Origin: Protonemura montana
Lineage: Eukaryota > Arthropoda > Insecta > Plecoptera > Nemouridae
Length of the DNA stretch: 64,000 nucleotides
Direction of reading: 5' to 3'
Assembly (NCBI GenBank): GCA_947568835.1
Contig: OX387612.1
Location: 6,882,001-6,946,000 of the forward strand
The translations under genes were made by a program, and so were the position numbers. Positions 35,116-47,074 of this stretch are shown here, piece after piece; within the stretch, counting starts at the first letter, position 1; each line of letters opens with the position of its first letter. The notes beneath the pieces were generated by a model. It searched no databases, was not told the DNA's origin, and saw only the letters and a list, made by a program, of their open reading frames with translations.

Positions 35116-36979
35116 ATGGCGTTGTTTGGTAAGTTTTTCTTCAGTAGTTATGGGCAAGGATCGATATTGGGTAGTGATGAATTGGTTTTGTAAATAATTT
35201 GTGGGAATTCCAAAAAATAAATATATATCTATATATATATTTATACACGCTGTTACAAATTTACATTTAGTTTTCAAAATGGATTATTTTCTTTATTTTA
35301 GTTTTTTTCCATGAACGAAATTTAATATCTATTTATCTGTACAATTGAAGACAGTAAAGATGATTTTTATTTCTTAATTCCATATTTTCCATAGCCAAAG
35401 GATAAGAAAGTAAAAACATATCTTGGAGGATGGCGTATTTAATGCAGCAAACTAGCATCATTCAAATGATGAATTTGTCAAAATATTAACTAAGCAAAAT
35501 CGCAGAATTCAAATTTCAAAAATCTCAAAAATTCACAGAATTTCTCAGAAGTCTCAGAAAAAAGTCAAATTATTTATTTTTCAGATTTTCAGGTTTCAGA
35601 CTTGCTACAAATATTTCAAAATGTAAAAAAAACATCTTTAATTAAACGTTTTTATACTGTCTTGATATGGAAGCGAGCAATGATCATCTTGACAATCTCA
35701 TGACACCAAATCTATACCAAAATGTCTTCCAACCTAAAAACTTAATCATCCAACTCTGGTACACACCTTCTTGTTTGCAGCACTGTCCCTGGTGTTGATG
35801 GCAGCGTTATCATCAGCTTCACCGTCCCAGTCTTTCCTGGACTCCAACTGTCCCAATCTGTGCACATCGGATGATGGCAGAGACCTCTGTGCAGTCCGGT
35901 ACAACCCCTTCAAGTCGGGCCCGGCACCCACCACCAAGTTTCCCAACACCTGTGCGTTGATTGTGTACAACTGCAAGAACCCCACCGCACGTAAGACAAA
36001 TTTAATCTTTTACACGTTTTCGCCAATTTTTGACACTGTATCGGAATTATATTTGCATATTTAAGCAGCTTTGGGCACATTTGGGCATCTTTGGGTCAGC
36101 TAAAACACGTTTTTGGGGCACCCTGGCAATATTTAGACATATTTAGGCACTATTTAAGCATTAAATCTGCATATTTAGGCAAGTGTTAGCCACTGTTTGG
36201 ATTTTGGAGCAATTTTAAATACGGTTTGGGGAATTTGGGTAAATTGTATACACGTTTTAGCACGTTTTGGTTACTTTTAGGCAGGAGGTTTGCAATACAC
36301 GAAAATGCTTAAGTAAATAGTTGACGTATACTGACGTGAAATATGATTTAAAATGCAAACGCTTGCAATGCTCGGGGTAGTTTATTTTTATAAACACTAC
36401 AATCCTCTCAAAATGAATTATACCATTGCCCAGAAATCAAAATTCTAGTATTAACACAAAATTTATGTTTGCTTGGTTATTCTGATGATGTTTCTATGTC
36501 TGAATGGGAACTTATTACAAGATTGATGTATTCCCAAATTTATGAATATGATAAGGATTATGATCCTGAACTTATTTTTTCCTGGAAGAAAAATGGGGAA
36601 TCCTGTTTAAGTGAGAAAATTCAGCATTCACAACTCGAAAAACTGAATTCCTTCCCAAATCCATACGTTGAGAGGTTGATAAGTAAGGCGAGTGAAGTTG
36701 CTGCACTAACTTTCATCCCTCCAACCTCCCTCCCGAACAGAACTGGTCATGTGTATGATGATCACCCATCCAATACCCGACTCAGCGCAGTGTTGCTTAA
36801 CTTCGATGATCTTAAATTCAGTTTTAGTGAAATTTATTTTTAGCTTATTTTTATGTATCTTGCCTCGTTTCGTTGTTAGTGACAATTTTCTTCTCTTATT
36901 GAAGTAATTAATAAAATTGACAAAACATGTTTCGTATGTTCCAGCTTTGGTCCTACTCAACTACGGTGCTTGTAAATGA
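35116..36979 (+). CDS. Small secreted Kazal-like (vasotab-type) six-cysteine protein, complete, 3 exons
   Basis: Coding exons 35116-35128, 35781-35990 and 36945-36979 (13+210+35 = 258 nt, 85 residues plus stop). Exon 1 is MALF plus one base at a gtaagt donor. Exon 2 follows tttgcag and continues ALSLVLMAALSSA, completing a hydrophobic signal peptide; then come SPSQSFLDSNCPNLC, a DLCAV segment, and FPNTCALIVYNCKNPTA, ending at gtaaga. Exon 3 follows ttccag and gives PLVLLNYGACK-stop. All phases agree. The six cysteines (C-x3-C-x8-C ... C-x6-C ... C) and the F-x-N-x-C-x6-C block match insect Kazal-like proteins, which are secreted protease inhibitors or vasoactive salivary or immune peptides. 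The family is established; the function here is inferred. An in-frame ATG at 35095 would add MELKEIN. Exon 2 is GC-rich against AT-rich introns. An AATAAA lies 102 bp after the stop. Intron 2 holds repeat fragments. Confidence 0.82.
36065..36290. repeat. Degenerate short repeats (ttgggcat / tttaggca) in the Kazal-gene intron
   Basis: Phrases tttgggcacatttgggcatc, atttagacatatttaggcac and catatttaggcaag recur at about 10-12 base spacing. Probably an old simple minisatellite. Confidence 0.4.
36337..36412 (+). mobile_element. Family K fragment in the Kazal-gene intron
   Basis: Contains tgcaaacgcttgcaatgctc and half of the hairpin arm (aacactacaatcctctcaaa). Confidence 0.65.
36662..36815 (-). 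mobile_element. 5S-derived SINE, 5' part (copy S6), in the Kazal-gene intron
   Basis: Minus-strand copy with head and 5S-like gaagttaagcaacactgcg and the first part of the body; the 3' half is missing. It lies inside intron 2 of the Kazal-like gene. The preceding open stretch 36469-36662 resembles nothing I recognise. Confidence 0.7.
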
Positions 36980-37080
36980 AAATGTGACCAAAAAAACTAC
37001 CACTCAAAAAAAGAAGACGTGCAATGTGAAAATTTTATCAGTGGAATTATTCGAAATAAGCTAATTGTAAAATTAAATTA

Positions 37081-37086
37081 AATAAA
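37081..37086 (+). terminator. Polyadenylation signal AATAAA of the Kazal-like gene
   Basis: A canonical AATAAA hexamer, the first good match downstream of the Kazal-like stop codon (101 bp between). A family K fragment starts about 30 bp later, so the gene's 3' end probably lies just before it. The position is seen; its use is inferred. Confidence 0.5.
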
Positions 37087-37116
37087 ATTCACTCTAACTG
37101 TGTTTTAAACTTGATC

Positions 37117-37202
37117 CGTTTTTATGTGAAATGTGATTTAAATTGCAAACGCCTGCAATGCGCGGGGCATTTTATTATTAGAAACACTAATAACCTCTCA
37201 CA
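37117..37202 (+). mobile_element. Family K fragment
   Basis: Contains atttaaattgcaaacgcctg, gcgcggggcattttatta and a partial hairpin arm. It starts about 30 bp after the Kazal-gene poly(A) signal. Confidence 0.65.
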
Positions 37203-37278
37203 TTTTTTTGCATCTCTTTTTAAGAAGGTAGTGAGTTCCTAATTTTTTTTACCTTTTTACAATTAAATTTTGTATTCT

Positions 37279-37500
37279 GATGAAATCTCATTTAGTTTGC
37301 AAACGCTTGCAATGCGGGGGGCATTTTATTACTCTGAACATTATTATTATTATTATTATTGATATGAACACTATAACCATCTCAAAAATCGATGCCCTAT
37401 CGGGGACACAAACCCATTGAGCTACTGGGACACTGGCTTTCGGAAACGATTTTAGTGTATTTCATTATAATGTAAATTTATAGTATAGTGAAATACACTA
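37279..37500 (+). mobile_element. Family K element with ATT microsatellite
   Basis: gatgaaatctcatttagttt, gcaaacgcttgcaatgcggg, an internal (ATT)n at about 37341-37360, then aaccatctcaaaaatcgatg and a decayed second arm. A further inverted repeat surrounds tatagtgaaatacactaaaa near 37460-37500. Confidence 0.65.
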
Positions 37501-37514
37501 AAATCGCTTTTGAA

Positions 37515-37694
37515 ACTGGGTTACACACATCATCAATGTTGCTAAAACTCAACAATAGTTATGCATGTATCGATATTTCGAGTTATCATTATTTAATTGT
37601 AGAGATTTGTTAAAAAAACGGCTACAAACGCCATCTGGTGGCCACAACCATAACCAAATTAGCAAACAAACTCAGACTTACTATAAACCCAATG
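37515..37694 (-). mobile_element. Family C element fragment
   Basis: Reverse-strand copy: gcatgtatcgatatttcgag, aaacgccatctggtggc and a terminal actataaacccaatgg that matches the family B unit directly. Confidence 0.65.
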
Positions 37695-38012
37695 GTAGCT
37701 AGCAACCATAAATTTTCTGCACAACAAACAAACATAAAAAAATAGCCATATTTAGATGATTATGTAGAGAACAGAGAGAAAAAGAGAGAACTTGCAAATG
37801 TTTGCTTCAATTTGATTCGGTTTCCTTCATTATCATCTTCCCCTTCCCCTCGATGCCCCGACCCCCCTCTTCGGTACCCCTTATTATTAATCTTGGTGCA
37901 CGCATGGGTCGAGCGAGCTTGTTAGCAAAGATCGTCGAGGTACTAGAGACTGTTGCAAAAACATTTCAACAAGTGGCAAGTCGTACCAACTTTTAACTAC
38001 GCCATTTAACTG

Positions 38013-38036
38013 CCCCCCCCCCCCCCCCCCCCCCCC
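38013..38036 (+). repeat. Poly-C run (24)
   Basis: An uninterrupted C homopolymer, 110 bp left of the inverted family B array. Further C-rich runs lie at about 42155-42190. Confidence 0.9.
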
Positions 38037-38148
38037 ACTCATCACACTTACGAGCACCAATTACCTGTCAGAGATTAAAGGTTAGTTCTTAATGTCAGTT
38101 ACATCTTAGGATTAGAGTTTCTGTTGTTTTCGATAAAAATCTTTTTTT

Positions 38149-39628
38149 ATGTTAAACTTACTGTCATTGGGTTTACAGGTTTAGTCAGAGTTACAGCGCT
38201 AATGTTAAACATACTGCCATTGGGTTTACAGGTTTAGTCAGAGTCACAGCGCTAATCTTAAACTCACTGTCATTGGGTTTACAGGTTTAGTCAGAGTCAC
38301 AGCGCTAATGTTAAACTTACTGCCATTGGGTTTACAGGTTTAGTCAGAGTCACAGCGCTAATGTTAAACGTACTGCCATTGGGTTTACAGGTATAGTCAG
38401 AGTCACAGCGCTAATGTTAAACTTACTGTCATTGGGCTTACAGGTTTAGTCAGAGTCACAGCGCTAATCTTAAACTTACTGTCATTGGGCTTACAGGTTT
38501 AGTCAGAGTCACAGCGCTTACGTTAAACGTCCTGTCATTGGGTTTACAGGTTTAGTCAGAGTCCCAGCGCTAATCTTAAACTTACTGTCATTGGGTTTAC
38601 AGGTTTAGTCAGAGTCACAGCGCTAATGTTAAACTTACTGTCATTGGGTTTACAGGTTTAGTCAGAGTCACAGCGCTAATGTTAAACGTCCTGCTATTAG
38701 GTTTACAGGTTTAGTCAGAGTCACAGCGCTAATGTTAAACGTCCTGCCATTGGGTTTACAGGTTTAGTCAGAGTCAGAGCGCTAATGTTAAACTTACTGT
38801 CATTGGGTTTACAGGTTTAGTCAGAGTCACAGCGCTAATGTTAAACTTACTGTCATTGGGTTTACAGGTTTAGTCAGAGTCACAGCGCTAATGTTAAACT
38901 TACTGTCATTGGGTTTACAGGTTTAGTCAGAGTCAGAGCGCTAATGTTAAACTTACTGTCATTGGGTTTACAGGTTTAGTCAGAGTCACAGCGCTAATGT
39001 TAAACGTCCTGCCATTGGGTTTACAGGTTTAGTCAGAGTCACAGTGCTTATGTCAAACGTCCTGTCATTGGGTTTACAGGTTTAGTCAGAGTCACAGCGC
39101 TAATGTTAAACGTCCTGTCATTGGGTTTACAGGTTTAGTCAGAGTCACAGCGCTAATGTTAAACATACTGCCATTGGGTTTACAGGTTTAGTCAGAGTCA
39201 CAGCGCTAATGTTAAACGTCCTGCCATTGGGTTTACAGGTTTAGTCAGAGTCACAGCGCTAATATTAAACGTCCTGCCATTGGGTTTACAGGTTTAGTCA
39301 GAGCCACAGTGCCTAGTTAATCGTACTACCATTGGGTTTACAGGTTTAGTCAGAGTCACAGCGCTAATGTTAAACGTCCTGTCATTGGGTTTACAGGTTT
39401 AGTCAGAGTCACAGCGCTAATGTTAAACTTACTGTCATTGGGTTTACAGGTTAAGTCAGAGTCCCAGAACTAATGGTTATCGTACTGCCATTGGGTTTAC
39501 ATGTTAGTCAGAGTCACAGCGCCTAGTTAAGTGTACTGCCATTGGGTTTACAGGTTTAGTCAGAGTCCCAGCGCTAATGTTAATCGTCCTGGCGTTGGGT
39601 TTATATGTTTTTGACAGAGTCCCGTTAA
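38149..39628 (-). repeat. Family B tandem array in opposite orientation, about 28 copies
   Basis: Reverse complement of the 10-kb array unit (ggtttacaggtttagtcaga, cacagcgctaatgtt). The right end is more degenerate (39290-39620), as expected at an array edge. A 24-base C run lies 110 bp to its left. Confidence 0.93.
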
Positions 39629-39949
39629 AAGCCGTCTACAGTGACAATAGAAGTTAACAACATAAAATAGTTTCTGATTAACTGATTCCAAGAAAACAAT
39701 AACTTAACGGACTGTTAGGTGCTTAACGGACCTTTGATAAGCTAGGTGAACACTTCAAAAGCAAATTATTTCCACACCAACAGTTTCCAGGAATTACAAT
39801 TACACCTATTTAATGAAGGATTACACAGTTGCACGATACTAGAGTACAATGAAAATAGCTATAGTGTATCCCAAAAACTTGGGTGCATCAGTTAAAAGAT
39901 TGGAACTTTGTTTACACGTCGGTTGTCGTCAATAATTACCTCTGAAACA

Positions 39950-40850
39950 TGTCAGCTGTCAGAATTGATTGATTTGGCTGCGTTGTCGGATGAATTGCCT
40001 TGCATTGTAATTATATTTCTGTTGATTTCCTGACGGGAAGGGGTGGGGGTAGGTACGTGAGTTGGCAACACAGCCTAGATGGTCGAGTCGAGACGGGTTG
40101 AAATGTTGACACCTGACAAGATGGACATGAATCGAACAAAGACCCTCCTGATGGGAAGGGGTGGTGGTAGGTATGTGAGTTGGCAACACAGCTTAGATGG
40201 TCTAGTCGAGACGGGTTGAAATGTTGACACCTGACAAGATGGACATGAATCGAACAAAGACCCTCCTGATGGGAAGGGTTGGTGGTAGGTACTGAGTTGG
40301 CAACACAGCTTAGATGGTCGAGTCGAGACGGGTTGAAATGTTGACACCTGACAAGATGGACATGATTCGAAGAAAGACCCTCCTGATGGGAAGGGGTGGG
40401 GGTAGGTACGTGAGTTGGCAACACAGCTTAGATGGTCGAGTCGAGACGGGTTGAAATGTTGACACCTGACAAGATGGACATGAATCGAACAAAGACCCTC
40501 CTGATGGGAAGGGGTGGTGGTAGGTACTGAGTTGGCAACACAGCTTAGATGGTCGAGTCGAGACGGGTTGAAATGTTGACACCTGACAAGATGGACATGA
40601 ATCGAACAAAGACCCTCCTGATGGGAAGGGGTGGAGGTAGGTACGTGAGTTGGCAACACAGCTTAGATGGTCGAGTCGAGACGGGTTGAAATGTTGACAC
40701 CTGACAAGATGGACATGAATCGAACAAAGACCCTCCTGATGGGAAGGGGTGGAGGTAGGTACGTGAGTTGGCAACACAGCTTAGATGGTCGAGTCGAGAC
40801 GGGTTGAAATGTTGACACCTGACAAGATGGACATGAATCGGACGAATACC
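39950..40850 (-). mobile_element. Family G element: flank plus 118-bp array (7 copies)
   Basis: Flank 39950-40029 (cagctgtcagaattgattga, taattatatttctgttgatt) followed by about seven 118-bp units (acgggttgaaatgttgacac, aagatggacatgaatcgaac, gttggcaacacagcttagat). Open frames up to 194 codons are repeat translation; one base shift per unit moves them between frames. Confidence 0.85.
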
Positions 40851-40890
40851 CTTTTGATTGGCACTTGAAGACTTGCAAAAATAATGCCCC

Positions 40891-41252
40891 TTTATCTAAT
40901 CTTAGCACTAATTTTGACCAACATTATTTAAACTTGGTTTTGAATGCTAAGTGAAGAACAACTAAATTTCCTAACGTTTCGTAACTTGTACCTGTTACTT
41001 TATCAAGGGTTAAAGCAGTCCTGACAATTTTCCGATAACTCAATAATTATCGACCCTGATTATTTTATTTCGAAGCATTCAGGAAGCCTGAACTAGGGAA
41101 TTGTTATTATGTTATGTGGTTCTTTTGTTATCGGAAAATTGTCAGGACTGCTCAAACCCTTGAAAAAGTCACAGGTACAAATTACGAAACGTTAGGAAAT
41201 TTAGTTGTTCTTCACTTAGCATTCAAAACCCAGTTGAACAAGTTTTTGTCAA
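40891..41252. mobile_element. Fold-back element J, well preserved
   Basis: Arms tgaatgctaagtgaagaaca and tgttcttcacttagcattca are exact complements; gtcctgacaattttccgata mirrors tatcggaaaattgtcaggac. It abuts the end of a family G array. Confidence 0.8.
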
Positions 41253-41512
41253 GCTGCAGTAACTACTTATCTGTCAAAAATTATTGAAAAGTCATAAAAC
41301 AATAAAAAATTATATCTGTGAGTTATTTTTCTTACCAGTAACTGATATAAACGTGATATCTTTTTTTAGGAAATCTGTTATCATCAGTCATTCCTTGAAA
41401 AAAATAATACTGTGACAATTAAGTCGTAAACTTGGCAAATTTTTGTAAAATAAACGCATTTAATTATTAATTTACTTAATATAAATTTACTTAATTCCAT
41501 TTCCTGCAACAA

Positions 41513-41885
41513 CCGAACGGTTTGGCGTGTTGAAAACCGAAGTTAAGCAACACTGCGCTGGGTCAGGTATTGGATGGGTAACCATCATACACATGACCAG
41601 TTCTGTTAGGGAGAGAGGTTAGAGGAATGAAAGTGAGTACAGCAATTTCACTCGCCTTACTTATCAACCTCTCGACAGCATGGATTTGTGGAAGAATCCT
41701 GTTGTTCGCGTTGTACCGTCCTTCGGAAGGGACGTTAAGCCGGTGGTCCCCTTGGTGCTCTTCCACAGGAGTAGGCATAGGCCTGGTTAATCCTCATCAT
41801 CAACCATTCACCGACGCCATATTAACCAGCACCAAAGATCCCTTTATCAAAACAGAGCGTCATTTAAAACACAAGAAAACAATTA
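41513..41885 (+). mobile_element. 5S-derived SINE, full length (copy S7)
   Basis: One of the best-preserved copies: head cgaacggtttggcgtgttg, 5S box A region gaagttaagcaac, box C region ggatgggtaacc, body with ccttcggaagggacgttaag, and the tail. All three elements of a type 1 pol III internal promoter can be lined up with 5S rRNA by eye. Confidence 0.8.
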
Positions 41886-42691
41886 AAATGAATTATTTTG
41901 GTAAGCTTGCTAGAAGAACTTTAAGATCCGTCATTTTTATAGTCTATTTATAATTGTCTAAATAAAATACACCAAAATAGAGTCACTTTAATTCGCACGA
42001 GCCGATGTATTTTCTAAAGTTGATACAATTTCCATCATCGTTTATGCATTCCATCCTCTGAGCCTTGTTTTCCATATAAGGACCGTCAAAGGAAAGCGGC
42101 AACTCCGACATCAAAGAGAATGCCGCTATTTAAATTGCAGAACGTTGCCCCTCGTCCCCCCCCCCCCTCGTCCCCCCCCCCCCCCTCCCCTCCGAGCGTT
42201 ATTTCCCCGTTATAAAGTAGGTGGAGTGGGTGGCAGAATATAGGGGGGGAATTTTTTTAATCCCGATGTTAAAATATTGACCAGAATTAAATAGATTCCC
42301 CTTCCATTTCGATCTCCGCTTTGCGTTTTCCCCCTTTTCCCCCCTTTCTACTTCTTTGCTCTATGTCTGAAGTCTACCGTGCAAGATAACGAGAATGATG
42401 AGTAATGACTTGGTATATACAATGTAAATGGTTGTCGACTTTTATTACTTGAATGTGTGTGTGTGCGTGTGTGTGCGTGATAAGTAATTCGAGATAAACG
42501 CTTGCTTGTAACGCATGAAATTATGTAATGGCCAACGTAATGGTGTAATCGTATTTTTTTTATTCATAAAACTGTGCGTGTGTTTTTCTTGTAGTGCTTC
42601 CTGTGTATTTAATGTTTTTTATTTCGCTTTATTTTTGATGAAATAAACATATTTTTAATTACAAAAATAATTGGCACCAATTGATAATATT

Positions 42692-42972
42692 ACCATTGAG
42701 TTTATATAGATAGAATCAGAGCGCCAGTGTTTATGTTAAAAGTTCTGCTGAGCAAACGAGGCCGGCAACACGTGGTAACGGTAGGTGCCACTCGATAGCG
42801 CTTGCGACCGTTTTTTTTTTATTATGACTCAAAAATCGATAAATATAATAATATCAATTGTTGAAGTTAGCATTAATAAAGATTAATTGAGAGTAAACCA
42901 GTCTCAAATGCGAGTTATCTAAGAGATATAACTAAATTAAATTTCTTAACATTCGAAAAGAAGGTGACTCGA
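42692..42972 (+). mobile_element. Family C element
   Basis: Starts accattgagtttatataga with the inverted-end motif cagagcgccagtgtttatg, followed by ctgctgagcaaacgagg and the core. Decayed after gaaggtgactcg. Confidence 0.7.
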
Positions 42973-44670
42973 AAATCGCTTCAGATCACCTGTCTAACGC
43001 TGTTAAACGATTTCAAACGCCCTTTTACGCCTAACGGTTGGCCCATTTTTGATTTTATATCAAAGTTACCTGTTCATGTTCCAAACATTATTTTTACACA
43101 AAATATATCACACAAAATCTAACGAATCAAGATTAACGAAAACGTTTCCAACACTGTAAATACAGAAGCAAATACAATTTATTTTACTTAAAATTTACAT
43201 TTAATTAAATGTAAGTAATTTGAGTCCAATTTTTAATAACCATTAGAATCACATGGGGCTTGAGGCGCAGACCCCAAAAGAGGTCACGAAGAAATAATAA
43301 GGAAAATATAAAATAGCTATACGCTTAAATTGCAGCCGGAGTTTTTTTCTATGGTTATATCAATACATGATTTCTAATTCGTTTTTTTTTCAACTTTGAA
43401 TAAAAATTAATTTTCAAATTTTTAAATTTCGTATCAACACAACACGTTGGTTAATTCCTTTGTCGGTACGTTTTGATTTCTCAAACACGTGACTCGACTA
43501 CGTTCGGTTTGTCGAAGATCAATCGGAGATGGGAGACTAAGATAGTGAATGGGACATTTATTGGTTTTTAATATCTTGCATAAATCAACGTTGAGTTTAT
43601 AGGTATAGTCAGAGGATCATCGTCAATTTTAGACTTTCTGCTGAGAAAACGAGTCGGCAACACGTGGTAACGGTTGTCCCCCCATGACACTTGCGGCCGT
43701 TCTTTTAAGCAAATCTCTAAAATTAAATGATTTTAACTCAAAATATCGATATATTTATATCGCTCGTTGAGTTAGCAATAATTGAGCGTAAACCTGTCTC
43801 AAACGCGAGTAATCTGCGAGAAATAACGCTGTTTTATTTTGATATCATTATAAGTTATGGTATTCCTGGAACAAACATTATACTTTGCAAATAAAAGAAT
43901 TAAAATTTATGTCAAACAGTCGTTTTTCTTTTACAATCGATCATATTTTTTTTTTCAAATTAATACTGCTAACACAAAAATCAACTGAAACAAGTAAATA
44001 AGTAAAATGCTCAAAAATGCTATTTGCCTTAAGGTATCTTAAGGTTGGTGTTTCCAGATGTTCAGTAGTTGTCGCTATAGTAGGTAATAAAAACTTACCC
44101 CATATTTGCAAGTTATCAAACTCTGATTTTTGAATACTGCCCCAAAAATATCAACTACACAGCAATAAATACACCAAACATTCTCTGCATGTTTATATCC
44201 ACGTAATGACGTACACAAATTGTGCTAACCCAATAACTGGTCAAGCAAGTATCATAGCTAGCATAATTTATGTCCATGTCTTTAAACAATCTGCTCCTGT
44301 TCAGGCTTTCGATTCATTCCTGAAATAGCTGCAACATTTCAGCATATTATCCAGTCGTCAAGTCACTTTAACATGCCATTGGGGTCCAGATTTTAGATAC
44401 AATCGCTGGTTTCGTTGATTTCGTTGGGGAAAAAAAACCGTAACTTCTAGAGTCAACCTCTACAAAACATTCTACATGGTACTGAATGAACAACCAAATC
44501 AAGTTTAAACGACTGTTTGGTGGTACATAACAACCTGATCATATGCAAGAATTTTTGCCAGTTTACTAATGGCCCGTTTAACTATCTAACTTTCAGGTTA
44601 GCAATAATATCAAATGGGCCTTTTTACAAAGTTCAAAACTAGTGGCTTGCTCTAAACTTTCCATAAAATA
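42973..44670. other. No gene recognised (family C element inside)
   Basis: Apart from the 43587-43830 element, only AT-rich unique sequence. Confidence 0.6.
43587..43830 (+). mobile_element. Family C element
   Basis: Starts aacgttgagtttataggtat, internal gtcggcaacacgtggtaacg, aatatcgatatat and cgcgagtaatctgcgagaaa, then ends abruptly. Confidence 0.7.
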
Positions 44671-45350
44671 GTGGACACTCGCCGTCGCCTCTGTGCTGGA
44701 CATTCCGTGACAGGGTGCTTGTTTCGCCTCACTCAAAGGAGCGGACACTCGCCGTCGCCTCTGTGCTGGACATTCCGTGACAGGGTGCTTGTTTCGCTTC
44801 ACGCAAAGGAGCGGACACTCGCCGTCGCCTCCGTGCTGGACATTCCGTGACAGGGTGCTTGTTTCGCTCCACGCAAAGGAGCGGACACTCGCCGTCGCCT
44901 CTGTGCTGGACATTCCGTGACAGGGTGCTTGTTTCGCTCCACGCAAAGGAGCGGACACTCGCCGTCGCCTCTGTGCTGGACATTCCGTGACAGGGTGCTT
45001 GTTTCGCTTCACGCAAAGGAGCGGACACTCGCCGTCGCCTCTGTGCTGGACATTCCGTGACAGGGTGCTTGTTTCGCCTCACTCAAAGGAGCGGACACTC
45101 GCTGTCGCCTCTGTGCTGGACATTCCGTGACAGGGTGCTTGTTTCGCTCCACGCAAAGGAGCGGATACTCACCGTCGCCTCTGTGCTGGACATTCCGTGA
45201 CAGGGTGCTTGTTTTGCTCCACGCAAAGGAGCGGACACTCGCCGTCGCCTCTGTGCTGGACATTCCATAACAGGGTGCTTGTTTCGCTCCACGCAAAGGA
45301 GCGGACTCTCGCCGTCGCCTCTGTGCTGAACATTCCGAGACAGGGTGCTT
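44671..45350 (+). repeat. 70-bp tandem array, about 9.7 copies
   Basis: Unit gcggacactcgccgtcgcct, ctgtgctggacattccgtga, cagggtgcttgtttcgct, ccacgcaaagga. Each unit contains a cgctcc/ggagcg stem around acgcaaa. It is GC-rich in an AT-rich setting. Both strands show periodic open frames that shift every unit. Confidence 0.92.
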
Positions 45351-47074
45351 TTGTAATTGGAAGTAAAATTGTATTTTGAATTGTTTTTCGGATTATTGAT
45401 AAGGTATGAGCAATGTTGTAAGGGAAATACAAGTCAGATTTCTTAAATCCTTCCATGACAAACGATTTGAGAATGTAAAGCAAACAAACTACTAACTAAT
45501 CTAAATAATCTAAATACTTTTGATTGCTGTTAAGTATTTAAAAACTGTACGGCCATCTAATTTCAAATAAGATTGATATTCCGATTGATTGTTTTAAAAG
45601 AACTGTTTTTAAATGTAGAAAGTACGAAACGCGCATGAGCTCACGTCTTGGATAAAAATGCAGTCTCGTATTTTACCCAATGCTTTATGGCTTGCAAAAA
45701 AAGGGGCAGGGGCATTGGATGCTGGCAAGCGGTAGCTCTGAATCGCTGCTGATTGACAGTAATTGGATCGGAAAGAACTTGTACCTAATGGTTTCAGGTA
45801 ATGGGAAAATAAATTTTGTAATAAACATTCGATGTAATAGGACTAGTAATTAGAGATATCAAGATAAATAAAATATAAAAAAAACGAATAATACAAATAA
45901 TTGCAAAAGAATTTAATTCTGGTTGCGTTATTTGGTATTGATATAAATTAAGTAGGAAATGAGACGAGGCGAATTAGTTTTTGTTTTTCTTGACTTGCAA
46001 GTTATTTTGGATTTTTTTTTTAAATCAGAAATCAACGTTTGGTTATTAAACAATTTTCTGCGAGTACTTTCGCGTTGAAGGATGAGTACATGAAGAGGCC
46101 CACAAATTATAAAATACAAGTCAAAATCACACCGATGTAAAATCGATCTAAAGAAAAAAAAAATATATATATATATATATTGAAAAGCAAGAATAAAACG
46201 GAAATGAAAAGACTTTTAAATCAATAATAATCTGGGAATGGAAAGTACATCTTTCTTGTAAAATATAAAAATTCATCCATTAGGTTTTTAGGTTAAGTCA
46301 CAGTCGCTAGCGCTACGTGTTGGTAACGGTAGATGCCACCCGATAGCGCTTGCGACCGGCCTTTTTAACAAACCTCTAGAAAATTGCATATTTTTGACTG
46401 AAAATATCGATACATGTGTATCAATCGTTGAGGTTAGCATCAATATAGATTAGTTGAGCGTGAACCAGTCTTAAATGCGAGTAATCTGCGAGAAAAAACG
46501 AAATAAAAAGGGCGGCAACTTCATCTAATCAGAGTTAGGTAAATAATGCCATTAAACTTTAAGCTGAATTCTTGAAACTGAAACTGTTTATAATTTCCAT
46601 TTGCGGCCATAGAAATCGTAGAAATCGACCAACAAACCCAATGGCAAACCTTTCCTAGTAACACCCACAAAACTAGTTCTAAAATTAGCCAGCAAAACAA
46701 ACATCATAAGCTCACAACTGTTCCTCCAACTGTACAACATATGTATAAACTCTATGCCAACATCCCCCTTCCCTAAGTAGCAGCATCGCAGCATTAACTT
46801 CCCCATCCATATATTACACAACATCTCACACCCCACGCACCAACTTTGTGAAAGTGCGTGCGAAAATGCGTAGTGCGAGCATCGTGCGTAATCTGGACGG
46901 AACGCGCGTGCGTGAAATTTGGTCCAGTCAGATGTGAGGGTTATCAAGTACAACCCCTACTATCAGTGGAATCTGCGCAGATGTAGGGTATTGATGTTTT
47001 TCAAGAATGCTTGGTCAGGCAGGACCAACGGCCGACGGTAGTGTATCTGATTTCGCCGAGCTGCAAATTCCGTG
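45351..47074. other. No gene recognised (family C element inside)
   Basis: (AT)n microsatellite at about 46161-46180 and a family C element at 46277. The open frame 46588-46953 has no recognisable features. Confidence 0.6.
46277..46535 (+). mobile_element. Family C element
   Basis: Degenerate left end (ccattaggtttttaggttaa), then gtgttggtaacggtaga, gccacccgatagcgcttgcg, aatatcgatacatg and gcgagtaatctgcgag. Confidence 0.7.

Noticed and set aside
34921-35277. 118-codon minus-strand frame
   Set aside because: Overlaps the Kazal-gene first exon on the other strand and shows no recognisable domain.
36469-36662. Open stretch encoding SDDVSMSEWELITRLMYSQ...
   Set aside because: AT-rich, no splice signals in a matching phase, no family recognised, and it lies in the Kazal-gene intron between repeat fragments. 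Could be an old transposon piece, but this is not supportable.
40075-40908. Overlapping 60-194 codon frames (HVHLVRCQHFNPSRLDHL...)
   Set aside because: 118-bp satellite units read in successive frames. Identical peptides appear in several frames and in the 54-kb array.
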